The position numbers and the translations under genes were made by a program. 61,153 nucleotides of DNA from Maritimibacter sp. (lineage in GTDB: Bacteria > Pseudomonadota > Alphaproteobacteria > Rhodobacterales > Rhodobacteraceae). A model generated the notes under the pieces. That model saw nothing but the letters and a program-made list of their open reading frames with translations. It had not been told where the DNA came from and ran no database searches. Shown one piece after another: positions 32,341-43,105 of this stretch; within the stretch, counting starts at the first letter, position 1, and each line of letters starts with the position of its first letter. The DNA is taken from assembly GCA_002701395.1 (NCBI GenBank), contig NZVC01000040.1:1-61153 (forward strand). The letters run 5' to 3'.

Positions 32341-34484
32341 CCTTTGGCCTTCAATTGCAGGCGGCGGGCGTGCAGCACCGGCTCGGTGTAGCCCGAGGGC
32401 TGGTCGACCCCCTTGAACACCAGATCGCAGGCCGCCTGGAACGCGATGCCGTCGAAGTCCGGCGCCATCGGGCGGTAGGCCGCGTCGCCTTCGTTCTGAC
32501 GATCCACGACCGCGGCCATCTTCTTCAGCGCGGCCATCACCTGTTCGCGGCTGACGACACCGTGGTGCAGCCAGTTCGCCAGCGCCTGACTGGAGATCCG
32601 GCAGGTGGCGCGGTCTTCCATCAGACCGATGTCGTTGATGTCGGGCACCTTGGAACAGCCGACGCCCTGATCGACCCAGCGCACGACATAGCCAAGGATG
32701 CCTTGGGCGTTGTTCTCGATTTCTGCGGCGATGTCCTCGTCGGACGGGTTCTGACCCGTCATCACCGGCACCGTCAGCAGGTCCGACAGCGGACCGCGCG
32801 GACCGCCGGCGGCGATGCCATCCTGCACCGCGAACACATCGACCTCGTGGTAGTGGGTAGCGTGCAGCGTCGCGGCGGTCGGCGACGGCACCCAAGCACA
32901 GGTCGCGCCCGCCTTCGGGTGGCCGATCTTGGCCTTCAGCATGTCGGCCATCAGGTCCGGCATCGCCCACATGCCCTTGCCGATCTGCGCCTTGCCCTGA
33001 AGCCCGCAGGCCAGCCCGATATCGACGTTGCGATCCTCGTAGCTTGCGATCCACTTGGCGTTCTTCATCTCGCCCTTGCGGATCATCGGCCCCGCTTCCA
33101 TCGCGGTGTGGATCTCGTCCCCGGTGCGGTCGAGGAAGCCGGTGTTGATGAAGGCCACCCGGTTCTTCGCGGCGCGGATGCATTCCTTGAGGTTCACGCT
33201 GGTGCGGCGTTCCTCGTCCATGATGCCCAGTTTCACGGTATTGGCCGGAAGGCCCAGCATCTGCTCGACCCGCGTGAAAATCTCATCCGCGAAGGCGACC
33301 TCTTCGGGGCCATGCATCTTGGGCTTCACGACATAGACCGATCCGGCGACCGAGTTGCGCAGGCCGTCCGTCTTGGACAGGTCGTGCATCGCGATCAGCG
33401 TGGTGATGGCGGCGTCCATCAGCCCCTCGAACACCTCGTTGCCGTCGCGGTCGAGGATCGCGGGGTTGGTCATCAGGTGACCCACGTTCCGCACCAGCAT
33501 CATGGCGCGGCCCTTCAGCACCAGCTTGCCGCCATCGGGCGAGACATAGGTGCGGTCGCCTTCCAGCTTGCGGGTGAAGGTGGTGCCGCCCTTGGACACC
33601 TCTTCGGTCAGATCGCCCTTCATCAGGCCCAGCCAGTTGGCATAGGCCAGCGTCTTGTCCTCGCCATCGACGCAAGCGACCGAGTCCTCGCAGTCCATGA
33701 TCGCCGACACCGCCGATTCCAGCGCGATGTCCGAGATACCGGCCGGGTCCTGCTGGCCCACCGGGGTCGAGGGATCGACGGTGATCTGGATGTGCAGCCC
33801 GTTGACGCGCAGCAAGAACGCCGCCGGGTCGGCGGAATGGCCCGCGAACTGCATCGGATCGGCCAGCCCGGTCTCTCCGGCGCCGTTCTCGACCAGCAGC
33901 GTACCGCCCTCGGCCTTCAGCGACGTCACATCGGCCCACGATCCGCCCGCCAGCGGCGCGACCTTGTCCAGATGCGCCTTGGCCCATGCGATCACGCGGC
34001 CGCCACGCTCGGCGTCATAGCCCTTGCCCGAGGGCGTGTCGCCCAGCGCGTCGGTGCCGTACAGTGCGTCATACAGCGAGCCCCAGCGCGCGTTCGCGGC
34101 GTTCAGCGCATAGCGCGCGTTGGTGATCGGCACGACAAGCTGCGGGCCGGCGATGGTGGCGAACTCGGGGTCGATGCCGGTCGTCTCGATGGCGAAATCC
34201 TCGCCTTCCTCGACCAGATAGCCGATCTCGCGCAGGTAGGCTTCGTGTGCCTCCGGATCATGCGCGGCGCCCTTGCGGTCAGAAAACCACGCGTCCAGCT
34301 TCGCCTGCAACGCGGCGCGCTTGTCCAGCAGGGCGCGGTTTTTCGGGCCAAGGTCGTGGATCAGGGCCGACAGCCCGTCCCAGAACGCATCGACCGACAC
34401 GCCGGTGCCCGGCACCGCCTGCGTCTCGATGAACTCCGCCAGTTGCCCGTCGACCTGAAGCCCGGCTTTCGTCACTCGCGCCAT
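32337..34484 (-). CDS. glcB: Malate synthase G
   Basis: Condenses glyoxylate with acetyl-CoA to malate, in the glyoxylate shunt or glycolate use. The 715 residues agree with the ~720 usual for the monomeric G isoform. Characteristic segments: [29 protein letters not shown] with the conserved cysteine, MHGPEEVAF and [17 protein letters not shown]. An ATG four codons upstream (34496) is the alternative start. No isocitrate lyase or glcDEF lies next to it. The TAG stop lies inside the last palindromic unit, so the 3' end of the mRNA should fold into a strong hairpin. Confidence 0.97.
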   Translation of the reverse strand: MARVTKAGLQVDGQLAEFIETQAVPGTGVSVDAFWDGLSALIHDLGPKNRALLDKRAALQAKLDAWFSDRKGAAHDPEAHEAYLREIGYLVEEGEDFAIETTGIDPEFATIAGPQLVVPITNARYALNAANARWGSLYDALYGTDALGDTPSGKGYDAERGGRVIAWAKAHLDKVAPLAGGSWADVTSLKAEGGTLLVENGAGETGLADPMQFAGHSADPAAFLLRVNGLHIQITVDPSTPVGQQDPAGISDIALESAVSAIMDCEDSVACVDGEDKTLAYANWLGLMKGDLTEEVSKGGTTFTRKLEGDRTYVSPDGGKLVLKGRAMMLVRNVGHLMTNPAILDRDGNEVFEGLMDAAITTLIAMHDLSKTDGLRNSVAGSVYVVKPKMHGPEEVAFADEIFTRVEQMLGLPANTVKLGIMDEERRTSVNLKECIRAAKNRVAFINTGFLDRTGDEIHTAMEAGPMIRKGEMKNAKWIASYEDRNVDIGLACGLQGKAQIGKGMWAMPDLMADMLKAKIGHPKAGATCAWVPSPTAATLHATHYHEVDVFAVQDGIAAGGPRGPLSDLLTVPVMTGQNPSDEDIAAEIENNAQGILGYVVRWVDQGVGCSKVPDINDIGLMEDRATCRISSQALANWLHHGVVSREQVMAALKKMAAVVDRQNEGDAAYRPMAPDFDGIAFQAACDLVFKGVDQPSGYTEPVLHARRLQLKAKG

Positions 34485-34633
34485 GTGTTGTTCCATCCCT
34501 GTCCAGAAACGCGCGCCCGAAGGCGGCCCAGCCCTGAATAGGGCAGATGGGCGGACAGACGCAACACGGGCGGAGATCCCATGCCCGACCGGCAGCGGCG
34601 ACGGCCATGTCAGGAATGCCGAGGTGTGTTAAG

Positions 34634-34660
34634 CCAAAAGCCGCCCTACTACGGGGCGGC
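34634..34660 (-). terminator. Rho-independent terminator of the AT-rich-region gene
   Basis: An 8-bp stem (AGCCGCCC/GGGCGGCT, arms 34638-34645 and 34653-34660) followed on the minus strand by TTTTGGCTT. It lies just after the stop at 34669. Confidence 0.75.
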
Positions 34661-34668
34661 TGTCGCGT

Positions 34669-35262
34669 TCAGTGCAGACACATGTTCGCGGTGTCGTCCC
34701 ACCGCGCGCGCACGACGCTTGTCGACTCCCGCGTCTCTTCTTGGCGGACAAGGCAGCGGCGGCTGACCAGCCGCGACGACACCCGGAAGTTGCGGTCGAT
34801 GCGTACCACCAGAAGCTTCTGGAACGTCCCGTCCAGCGCAACCGAAATCTCGTCTGCTTTGCTGAAAGGCGTGATCGTGCAGATCTTGACCGACTCGCCG
34901 TTCAGGCAGCCGTCGTCGCAATCGCACTGGTCATCGCCCAGCTTGGCCAGGCTGATGCCATAGGTGATCGCGCCGTGCAGTTCGCCGATCTGCGCATAGA
35001 CGTTCAGGTGCCGCCCCGTATCGAGGTGGTAATCCCGTGCGAGATAAAGCAGCTGGTAGAAATACGGCACCAAGGAAAGATCTGCCTCTGGGCAAAGATA
35101 CCTAAGTGACGCTTCCAACTCGCGACGCGACATGGGCTTATCTTGCCCAGCATCGTCTTGTCCAAGTTCAGAGTGTGTCCGGGTATCCTCCCAGCACACC
35201 CACTTCGAATCTTCCCAGAACCCATCGGGAAATTCATCATGATACATTTGTAGTGTCCCCAT
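34669..35262 (-). CDS. Unrecognised protein in a lower-GC patch
   Basis: A 197-residue soluble protein that I do not recognise. The N-terminal third is rich in Asp, Glu and aromatic residues (MYHDEFPDGFW, DSKWVCWEDTR); the middle has a YFYQLLYLARDYHLDTGR helix and a cluster of cysteines and aspartates (DDQCDCDDGC). The C-terminus is basic (VVRIDRNFRVSS). Base composition and codon choice are lower in GC than its neighbours and its surroundings are the most AT-rich of the window, so horizontal origin is possible. A terminator follows. The start could also be the ATG at 35247, which has GGGGA at a better distance. Confidence 0.75.
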   Translation of the reverse strand: MGTLQMYHDEFPDGFWEDSKWVCWEDTRTHSELGQDDAGQDKPMSRRELEASLRYLCPEADLSLVPYFYQLLYLARDYHLDTGRHLNVYAQIGELHGAITYGISLAKLGDDQCDCDDGCLNGESVKICTITPFSKADEISVALDGTFQKLLVVRIDRNFRVSSRLVSRRCLVRQEETRESTSVVRARWDDTANMCLH

Positions 35263-35587
35263 CCGACACTTCGGGAGTCACACGCAAATGCGGAATTTCC
35301 AAGGCAAGGTGTTCGAAGAAGATGCCAAGAGCGCGGGGAGTCGCCGGGAGAAATAGCGTGCCGGCAAGTCATTGCCGATGTGACCGGCGTGGGCGGCATA
35401 CCCGCTATGCGAAAATCGTAAAGAAATCATTACAACTTAAAGTGTTAAAGAGTGTTTTTTACCTCTTAAATTTTTGGGTTTGCGGCGCGTCCCGCGCCAT
35501 TTCGCTTTTGAAACGGCCCGAGCGGCGCAGGGTCCGGTCGGACTGGCTGGAAGATCAGCCAGTCTCGACGCGGAACGCGCGGAAAAT
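35263..35587. other. Intergenic AT-rich region without a clear gene
   Basis: About 325 bp. The part 35408-35480 is strikingly AT-rich (runs of A and T such as GTGTTTTTTACC) for this genome and could hold promoters. A perfect hairpin with 9-bp arms GACTGGCTG/CAGCCAGTC lies at 35541-35564, with no following T run. A 22-codon frame starting at 35288 on the plus strand has no ribosome site and was not called. Confidence 0.6.
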
Positions 35588-35785
35588 TTATTGAACTTCT
35601 TCCGCTTCGCCGGTCCGACCGTCAATAATGACGTCTGGATTGTCGGGATTGTTTCCCTCTTCGGCAAGATTGCCCAAGTAATACGCGCCATAGCCAAGCG
35701 CGAATACGACGACGACCGCCATGCCGATCAGCGGGCCTCGGTGCCAGCGGGTCTGTTTTTCGATGTTCGTGTCGGGTGCGGACAT
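35588..35785 (-). CDS. Small single-span membrane protein downstream of trkH
   Basis: A 65-residue protein with a short polar N-terminus, one membrane helix (about 19-41, LIGMAVVVVFALGYGAYYLG) and an acidic C-terminal tail (residues about 42-65). The ATG at 35785 has AGGAGG seven bases upstream, which is strong support for a real gene too short for routine detection. It lies 74 bp downstream of trkH on the same strand and could be an accessory subunit, though I know no such partner. No family recognised. Confidence 0.78.
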   Translation of the reverse strand: MSAPDTNIEKQTRWHRGPLIGMAVVVVFALGYGAYYLGNLAEEGNNPDNPDVIIDGRTGEAEEVQ

Positions 35786-35859
35786 TGCGTCCTCCTGTCG
35801 TTGACCTTCGGGAACCAACGACGGGACCGCGTCCCCGGTTCGGTCACGAAACCGCGAGG

Positions 35860-37308
35860 TCAGGCGCGCCAGAACTTTGTGGTGAACAGGACGATCACGA
35901 CCATCACCTCGAGCCGCCCGATCAGCATCGCGGCCGACAGGATCCATTTCGCGGTATCGGGCAGCGGCGCGAAATTGCCCGACGGCCCGATGATCGGACC
36001 AAGACCGGGGCCGATGTTCGCCAAAGTCGCCGCCGCGCCAGACACGGATGTGACTGTGTCCAGCCCCGTCGTGGCCAGCAGGACCGAGAACAGGCCCAGA
36101 AGCACCACGAAGGCCACGAAGAACGAGATGACCGAATCCATCACGTCCTTGCCGACCGGCCTGCCCTCGTACCTTGGGGTGAACACGCCATGGGGGGCGT
36201 GGATCTTGCCGACTTGGGCGCGGATGGACGCAAACAAAAGCTGATAGCGGAAGATCTTGACCGAACAGGCGGTCGATCCGGCGCAGCCGCCGATCAGGCC
36301 GATGAAGAAGAACGCCACCACCGGGAACCCGCCCCACAGCTGATAATCGACGCTGGCGAAACCGGTGCCCGAGATGATCGAGGTGACATTGAACAGCCCT
36401 TCGCGCAGGGCGTGTTCGGCATGGTCGTCGTTGGCGATGACGCGGTACACGGCCATCACCCCCACGAGGATCGCGATGGTGCCAAGATAGGCGCGGATCT
36501 GGCTGTCGCGCATGATCGGCTGCGCGGTGCCGGCCATCATCTGCACGTAGCGAACGAACGGCAGGCTAGCCAGAACCATGAACACCGAGGCAACGTATTC
36601 CGCCGGCCCCTGAAAGGTGCCGAAGGACGCGTCGTAGGTGGAAAAGCCGCCCGTCGAAATCGTGGTCAGCGCATGGTTCAGCGCGTCGAACCCATCCATC
36701 CCGGTGGCAAGATAGGCCATCACGTTCGCCAGCGTCAGCAACAGGTAGATCACCGAGATGCGGCTGGCGATCTCTGCCGCGCGGGGCAGCACCTTGCCGC
36801 CGGTGTCGAACGCCTCGGACCGGAAGATCTGCATCCCGCCGACGCGCAGCTCGGGCAGGAACACCATCGCGACCACGATGATCCCGACGCCACCGAACCA
36901 TTGCAGCATGGATCGCCACAGAAGGATGCCCTCGGGCAGGTCGTCCAGCCCCGAGAACACCGTGGCCCCCGTGGTGGTCATGCCAGACATCGCCTCGAAA
37001 TAGGCGTCGACCATACGGGCGTCGGGCGGGCCAAGCATGAAGGGCAGCGCACCGAACACCGGCATGAACAGCCAGACGCTGGTGGCAAGAAGAAAGGTCT
37101 GCTGGATCGTCAGCCGCTCAGCGACGCCATTGGCGCAGGCGATCGCGATGGACCCGCCGCAGACAAGGGTCAGCACCCCCGCCTCTAGGAAGATGTGCCA
37201 ATGGCCGTTGCTATACAGCAGGTCCGCGAACATCGGGACGACCATCGTCACCCCGATGAAGGCGATGAGAAGGCCGGTCACATATCCTACGGGACGAAGG
37301 TCGAACAT
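35860..37308 (-). CDS. trkH: Trk-type potassium uptake membrane subunit
   Basis: A 482-residue K+ transporter of the TrkH/KtrB superfamily. Four pore-loop filters are visible in order: TTTGA (in SGMTTTGAT), STGGF, SGTGF and NIGPG, each with the conserved glycine lining the selectivity filter. Ten or so spans fit the family. The usual partner TrkA/KtrA (cytoplasmic RCK subunit) is not adjacent. The basic, charged loop RYEGRPVGK near residue 377 is cytoplasmic. The gene is followed on the same strand by a small single-span protein, and folE2 lies upstream on the same strand, 87 bp away. Confidence 0.96.
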   Translation of the reverse strand: MFDLRPVGYVTGLLIAFIGVTMVVPMFADLLYSNGHWHIFLEAGVLTLVCGGSIAIACANGVAERLTIQQTFLLATSVWLFMPVFGALPFMLGPPDARMVDAYFEAMSGMTTTGATVFSGLDDLPEGILLWRSMLQWFGGVGIIVVAMVFLPELRVGGMQIFRSEAFDTGGKVLPRAAEIASRISVIYLLLTLANVMAYLATGMDGFDALNHALTTISTGGFSTYDASFGTFQGPAEYVASVFMVLASLPFVRYVQMMAGTAQPIMRDSQIRAYLGTIAILVGVMAVYRVIANDDHAEHALREGLFNVTSIISGTGFASVDYQLWGGFPVVAFFFIGLIGGCAGSTACSVKIFRYQLLFASIRAQVGKIHAPHGVFTPRYEGRPVGKDVMDSVISFFVAFVVLLGLFSVLLATTGLDTVTSVSGAAATLANIGPGLGPIIGPSGNFAPLPDTAKWILSAAMLIGRLEVMVVIVLFTTKFWRA

Positions 37309-37395
37309 GGCCGGCAGGCTTGTCTCTGCACCGCGGCGCTGTCAAGCGGCCGGGTGATCGTGACGCCGGGCTGTGGCCCCGGCGATCACGCCCCG

Positions 37396-38496
<1,101 letters not shown>

Positions 38497-38630
38497 GATG
38501 CATCCCCTTGCGTCATCGTCCGGCCAGCACCTAGTGCCCGCCGTTGCGGTTGCAATCAAAGCTGAAGGGGATACGTGCCACTTGCCGCCACGGATCATCC
38601 GTGCCGGACCTTGTCGCCACGCCGCGCCCC

Positions 38631-38659
38631 TTGTCGCGGAAACGGGGCAAGGCTACTGT
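38631..38659 (+). promoter_or_regulatory. Candidate promoter of the polyamine block
   Basis: TTGTCG (38631-38636), a 17-bp spacer and TACTGT (38654-38659), ending 27 bp before the first gene. Match is moderate. Confidence 0.35.
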
Positions 38660-38685
38660 CCGCGAAACTCGCAACACGGTGTTTC

Positions 38686-39372
38686 ATGAAAATCGGAATA
38701 CTCCAGACCGGGCACCTGCCCGACGCGCTTCAGTCCGAGTTCCCAGACTATCCAACCATGTTCCAGAACCTGCTTGCGGGACAGGGTTTCGAGTTCGAGA
38801 CCTATCCGGTGCTTGAAATGGTGCTGCCCGGTTCGATCCACGCCGCCGATGGCTGGCTGATCACCGGCTCGCGCCACGGCGCCTACGAGGATCATCCGTG
38901 GATCCCGCCGCTGGAACAGTTCATCCGCGACGCCCATGCCGCCGACATCCCGCTGGTCGGCATCTGCTTCGGCCATCAGATCGTCGCGCAGGCGCTGGGG
39001 GGCAAGGTCGAGAAATATTCCGGCGGCTGGACCGTCGGGCGTCAGTGCTATCACTTCGACGGGGTCGGCGACGTGTTCGTGAACGCTTGGCATCAGGACC
39101 AAGTGACGGAACGCCCGGACGGCGCCGAGGTCATCGCCACCGGCCCGCACAGCCCAAACGCCGGGCTGCTGTACGGACGCCACGCCTTTACCCTTCAACC
39201 CCACCCCGAGTTCGAGGCCCCCTATGTCGAAGGGCTGCTGGACAAACGCGCCCCCGGTGTGGTGCCCGTCGACCTGATCGAGGCCGCCCGCACCCAGCTG
39301 GACGAAACGGTGGACCGCCCCGTGACCGCGGAAATGATCGCAAGGTTCTTCAAGGAGCGCCGCCATGTCTGA
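38686..39372 (+). CDS. Class I glutamine amidotransferase-like protein
   Basis: A 228-residue stand-alone amidotransferase-fold protein. It has the nucleophile C94 in GICFGHQ and the His-Pro-Glu triad end in LQPHPEFE, with LITGSRHGAYED just before. It resembles GMP-synthase-like GATase paralogues that lie with glutamine synthetase-like genes. Its gene overlaps the puuA-like gene by 8 bp, so the two are coupled. A hydrolase acting on gamma-glutamyl amines (the PuuD step) or an ammonia supplier is possible; which one cannot be told. The ATG at 38686 lacks a strong ribosome site. Confidence 0.92.
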   Translation: MKIGILQTGHLPDALQSEFPDYPTMFQNLLAGQGFEFETYPVLEMVLPGSIHAADGWLITGSRHGAYEDHPWIPPLEQFIRDAHAADIPLVGICFGHQIVAQALGGKVEKYSGGWTVGRQCYHFDGVGDVFVNAWHQDQVTERPDGAEVIATGPHSPNAGLLYGRHAFTLQPHPEFEAPYVEGLLDKRAPGVVPVDLIEAARTQLDETVDRPVTAEMIARFFKERRHV

Positions 39373-40717
39373 CTGGAACTCTGCCCTGCCCGATGCCGCC
39401 CAAGCGTGGCTGGAAGGTCGACGGCTGGACGAGGTCGAGTGCATCGTCGCCGACCTTGCCGGCGTCGCGCGCGGCAAGGCGATGCCCGCCGCCAAATTCG
39501 CCAAGCAGCCGTATTTCTACCTTCCCAACTCGATCTTCCTGCAGACGATCACCGGAGACTGGGTCGATGACGGGTCGGACTTTACCGAGCCGGATATGAT
39601 CCTGCGCCCGGATTTCGAGACCGCGACCGCCGCGCCGTGGACGGCCGACTGGACGCTGCAGGTGATCCACGACATCGAAGATCGGGACGGCAACCCGATG
39701 CCCGTTGCCCCGCGCAACGTGCTTAAACGCGTCGTACAACTGTACAACGACCGCGGATGGGAGCCGATCGTCGCGCCCGAGATGGAATTCTTCCTTGTCG
39801 CGCGCAACATCGACCCGAACCAGCCGGTCGAACCGCCGATGGGGCGCTCGGGCCGCCGGGCCGCCGCGCGTCAGGCCTATTCCATGTCGGCTGTCGACGA
39901 ATACGGCACCGTCATCGACGACATCTACGACTTCGCCGAGGCGCAGGGCTTCGAGATCGACGGCATCCTGCAAGAAGGCGGCGCCGGGCAGATCGAGATG
40001 AACCTGCGGCACGGCGATCCGGTGAAGCTGGCCGACGAGATCTTCTATTTCAAGCGCCTGATCCGCGAGGCCGCGTTGCGGCACGACTGCTTCGCGACCT
40101 TCATGGCCAAGCCGATTCAGGACGAACCGGGCTCGGCGATGCACATCCACCATTCGGTGGTCGACGCGAAGACGGGCCAGAACATCTTCTCGAACCCTGA
40201 CGGCAGCGAGACCCCGGCCTTCCGCCACTTTATCGGCGGGATGCAGCGGCACCTGCCCTCGGTCATCGCGGTGATGGCGCCTTACGTGAACAGCTATCGC
40301 CGGTACGTCCGCGACCATGCGGCACCGATCAACCTTGAATGGGCCAGCGACAACCGCACCACGGGCATCCGGGTGCCGGTGTCGGGGCCCACGGCGCGCC
40401 GGGTCGAGAACCGGATCGCAGGGATGGACTGCAACCCCTACCTTGGCATCGCGGCCTCGCTGGCGTGCGGCTATCTGGGGCTTGTCGAACAGATCGAACC
40501 GCGCCCGGCCTTCGCTGGCAACGCCTATGACCTTGAACCCGCGCTGCCCGACGGGCTTGGCGTCGCGCTGGACCAGTTCGCGGGCGCCGAGGCGATCCGC
40601 AAGGTCCTGCACCCGGAGTTCAGCCGCATCTACGAGGCGGTGAAACAGGTCGAGTATCAGGAGTTCCTGCAGGTGATCAGCCCGTGGGAACGCGAGCACC
40701 TTCTACTGAACGTCTGA
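39365..40717 (+). CDS. puuA: Glutamine synthetase-like, gamma-glutamylpolyamine synthetase type
   Basis: A 450-residue glutamine synthetase fold enzyme. The catalytic APEMEFFLVA, EGGAGQIEMNL, GSAMHIHHSV and NRTTGIRVP segments are present, and the N-terminus lacks the beta-grasp form of GlnA; the overall type matches PuuA/GlnT-like enzymes that ligate glutamate to amines such as putrescine with ATP. Followed 4 bp later by a PuuB-like oxidase, and preceded by a GATase, as in polyamine catabolic clusters. Ethanolamine or other amine specificity is an alternative. The adenylylation tyrosine region of GlnA is not recognisable. Confidence 0.9.
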   Translation: MSDWNSALPDAAQAWLEGRRLDEVECIVADLAGVARGKAMPAAKFAKQPYFYLPNSIFLQTITGDWVDDGSDFTEPDMILRPDFETATAAPWTADWTLQVIHDIEDRDGNPMPVAPRNVLKRVVQLYNDRGWEPIVAPEMEFFLVARNIDPNQPVEPPMGRSGRRAAARQAYSMSAVDEYGTVIDDIYDFAEAQGFEIDGILQEGGAGQIEMNLRHGDPVKLADEIFYFKRLIREAALRHDCFATFMAKPIQDEPGSAMHIHHSVVDAKTGQNIFSNPDGSETPAFRHFIGGMQRHLPSVIAVMAPYVNSYRRYVRDHAAPINLEWASDNRTTGIRVPVSGPTARRVENRIAGMDCNPYLGIAASLACGYLGLVEQIEPRPAFAGNAYDLEPALPDGLGVALDQFAGAEAIRKVLHPEFSRIYEAVKQVEYQEFLQVISPWEREHLLLNV

Positions 40718-40721
40718 GGCC

Positions 40722-42017
40722 ATGAACCTTCTTCACGCCAACGACCGGCCCGGCACGTATCCCGGCAGCTGGTACGCCGCCAGTGCCGACCCGCTGCCGC
40801 CCTTCCCCGCGCTGGACGGCGACACGCGCGCCGACATCGTCATCGTCGGCGGCGGTTTCACCGGCCTGTCGACCGCGCTGCACGCCGCTCGCCTTGGCTA
40901 TGACGTCGCGGTGATCGAAGCGCACCGCGTCGGCTTCGGCGCGTCGGGCCGCAACGGCGGGCAAGTGCTGGTGGGCCAGCGCAAGGATCAGGTCTGGTTG
41001 GAACAGACCTTCGGCAAGGACGACGCACGCAAGCTTTGGGACATCGGCTGGGAATCGGTCGAACTCGTCAAATCGCTGATCGCGGACCACGGCATCGACG
41101 CGGAATGGCGGACAGGCGTGGCTGACGCTGCGTGGTCGACCGAGGACGCGGCCCACGCCGCCGAATATGCCGCCAAGCTGCGCGACGACTATGGCCTTGC
41201 CTCGGCGCAGGCGCTGGACCGTGACGGCATCCGCGCGCTGATCGGGTCCGAGGCGTTTCACGGCGGCATGATCGAACGCGCCTCGGGTCACCTGCACCCG
41301 CTGCGGTATGCGTTCGGGCTGGCGAAGGCGGCGGTCGAGGCCGGCGTGCGCATCTACGAGCGGACCGAGGCGCAGTCGGTGAAAACCGGCATCGTGCGCA
41401 CCGCGTCGGGCACCATCCGGGCCGATCAGGTCGTTCTGGCCTGCAATGGCTATCTCGGCGGGCTGGAGCGCAAGGTCGCGGCGCGGATCATGCCGATCAA
41501 CAACTTCATCGTCGCGACCGAGCCCCTTGGCGACCGCGCGCGCGAGGTTCTGGCCGAAGACATCGCCGTCGCCGACACCAAGTTCGTGGTGAATTACTGG
41601 CGGCTGTCGCATGACGGGCGGCTGCTGTTCGGCGGTGGCGAGAACTATGGCTACCGCTTTCCGAAGGACCTTGCCGCCGTCGCGCGCAAACCGATGCTAG
41701 AAATCTACCCGCAACTGGCCGACGTGAAGATCGACCATGCGTGGGGCGGCACGCTGGCGATCACCCGGTCGCGGATGCCCGACTTTGCCCGGCCCCGGCC
41801 CGGCATCTGGTCCGCCTCGGGCTATTCCGGCCACGGCGTCGCGATGGCGACGCTGGCGGGCAAGATCCTTGCGCAGGCGATGCACGGGGACATGAGCCGG
41901 TTCGACGTGATGGCCAAGGCCCGTCCGCCCGCCCTGCCCCCGCTGGGTCCGGCGCGCGGCACGCTGGTGGCTTTGGCGATGTCGTGGTTCGCCTTGCGCG
42001 ACCGGCTGGGGATGTAA
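40722..42017 (+). CDS. puuB: PuuB-like FAD-dependent amine oxidoreductase
   Basis: A 431-residue D-amino-acid oxidase-fold flavoprotein. IVIVGGGFTGLS (about 39-50) binds FAD, and FGASGRNGGQV (about 67-77) is the signature of gamma-glutamylputrescine oxidase-like proteins; YSGHGVAMATLAGK near the C-terminus is the second FAD contact. It would oxidise the gamma-glutamyl amine to an aldehyde. The order GATase - puuA - puuB on one strand, spacing 8-bp overlap then 4 bp, strongly supports a polyamine operon. The aldehyde dehydrogenase PuuC is not in the window. Confidence 0.92.
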   Translation: MNLLHANDRPGTYPGSWYAASADPLPPFPALDGDTRADIVIVGGGFTGLSTALHAARLGYDVAVIEAHRVGFGASGRNGGQVLVGQRKDQVWLEQTFGKDDARKLWDIGWESVELVKSLIADHGIDAEWRTGVADAAWSTEDAAHAAEYAAKLRDDYGLASAQALDRDGIRALIGSEAFHGGMIERASGHLHPLRYAFGLAKAAVEAGVRIYERTEAQSVKTGIVRTASGTIRADQVVLACNGYLGGLERKVAARIMPINNFIVATEPLGDRAREVLAEDIAVADTKFVVNYWRLSHDGRLLFGGGENYGYRFPKDLAAVARKPMLEIYPQLADVKIDHAWGGTLAITRSRMPDFARPRPGIWSASGYSGHGVAMATLAGKILAQAMHGDMSRFDVMAKARPPALPPLGPARGTLVALAMSWFALRDRLGM

Positions 42018-42034
42018 CGCGGGCAGCGCCCGCT

Positions 42035-43078
42035 TTAAGCAGACTGCCGGTCCCGGGCCGAGGGATGCACCGCCTCGGATGCGTCCGCGCCCACGACCCG
42101 TCGCTTGCGCAGCAGGAACACCTTGCCCCACCCCCGAAAGGTGCCCACCGACGGCGCCAACGGGTCGCACGGAAATCTGTCGCGCCAGTCGTCTGGCAGC
42201 GGCAGGCCCAGCGTTTCGGATTTTTCTAGCATCCAGACCAGCGGGATGTTCGCCAGCGGGCGCGCCGCTTCGAACCCCGACAACTGGCCGCCGATGTCCC
42301 CGTGCGAGCCTCGGAACCACATCTGTTCCACCGTGCCGCTGTGGCCGGGCCGCGTCTTCCAGAGAACGGGCGAGAACGCCTCTCTCGTTTCGTGAAGCGC
42401 CAGCGCCTGAAAGCCGTGGCGGATATGCGGCCCAAGCTCGTGGTTGTGGAACAGGTGCGGGCGTTCGGTCCACTGCCAGACGATGGGCAGGCGCAGGCCC
42501 AGCGCCTTCACCGTGTCCCAGACGCCGACCATCTCGACCTCGACCAGCGGATGACAGCGCCGCTCGCGGAAGATCGAGGCGCCGGGGCTGTCGCCGTTGC
42601 GTTCGTAATACCGGTACGCCAGCCGGATGTTGCGTTCCGTCGCGTGTTCCGGAAGCAGCAGACCCACCCGGTCGATCAGCCCGGCCAGTGACCGGACCGC
42701 GTAGCCGCCGCGCGAATAGCCGAACAGCCAGATGCGATCGCCCGGATGATAGCGCGAGGACAGAAAGCCATAGACCCGGCGGATCTGCCGGTTGATGCCG
42801 CGTCCCTCGATCACATCGCGGGAACTGCGCCACCCGGTCCACTGGATGCCGGATTCATAGCGCACCGACAGCCGTCGGCCGGTCCCGTTCGAGGATCGCG
42901 CGACCTCTTGCAGCAGCTTGTACAGCAAACCGGCGTTGGTCTCGCGTCCCGCGTCCAGCGAGGACAGCGTGCCGTCCAGGATGATGACGTGATCGACCGC
43001 ACCGCGCACCGGCGCGGGCGTCGTTTCGGCCCGCGGGCGCAGGCGCAGCCAGCCTAGAAGGCGGTCGCGCCAGCGCAT
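42035..43078 (-). CDS. DUF2235 alpha/beta hydrolase
   Basis: A 347-residue protein of the DUF2235 family, whose members include the phospholipase effectors of the Tle1 class and uncharacterised housekeeping hydrolases. The nucleophile elbow GYSRG has S122, embedded in WLFGYSRGGYAVR; further acidic and histidine residues (VGVWDTVKA, SHGDIGG with a likely catalytic His) follow. An HVIILDGT start matches the family. No type VI secretion genes or signal peptide are seen, so a cytoplasmic or envelope lipid role is more likely than an effector role. AGGAGGA lies just before the ATG. It lies 27 bp downstream of the CoxL-type gene on the same strand. Confidence 0.9.
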   Translation of the reverse strand: MRWRDRLLGWLRLRPRAETTPAPVRGAVDHVIILDGTLSSLDAGRETNAGLLYKLLQEVARSSNGTGRRLSVRYESGIQWTGWRSSRDVIEGRGINRQIRRVYGFLSSRYHPGDRIWLFGYSRGGYAVRSLAGLIDRVGLLLPEHATERNIRLAYRYYERNGDSPGASIFRERRCHPLVEVEMVGVWDTVKALGLRLPIVWQWTERPHLFHNHELGPHIRHGFQALALHETREAFSPVLWKTRPGHSGTVEQMWFRGSHGDIGGQLSGFEAARPLANIPLVWMLEKSETLGLPLPDDWRDRFPCDPLAPSVGTFRGWGKVFLLRKRRVVGADASEAVHPSARDRQSA

Positions 43079-43105
43079 GTTAGTTTCCTCCTGCCGTCAC
43101 GCCTT

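Noticed and set aside
35288..35356. A 22-codon frame on the plus strand
   Set aside because: No ribosome site, no context, and no features; most likely chance.
42035..43078. The DUF2235 protein as a type VI secretion phospholipase effector
   Set aside because: No VgrG, PAAR, immunity gene or other type VI component lies nearby.
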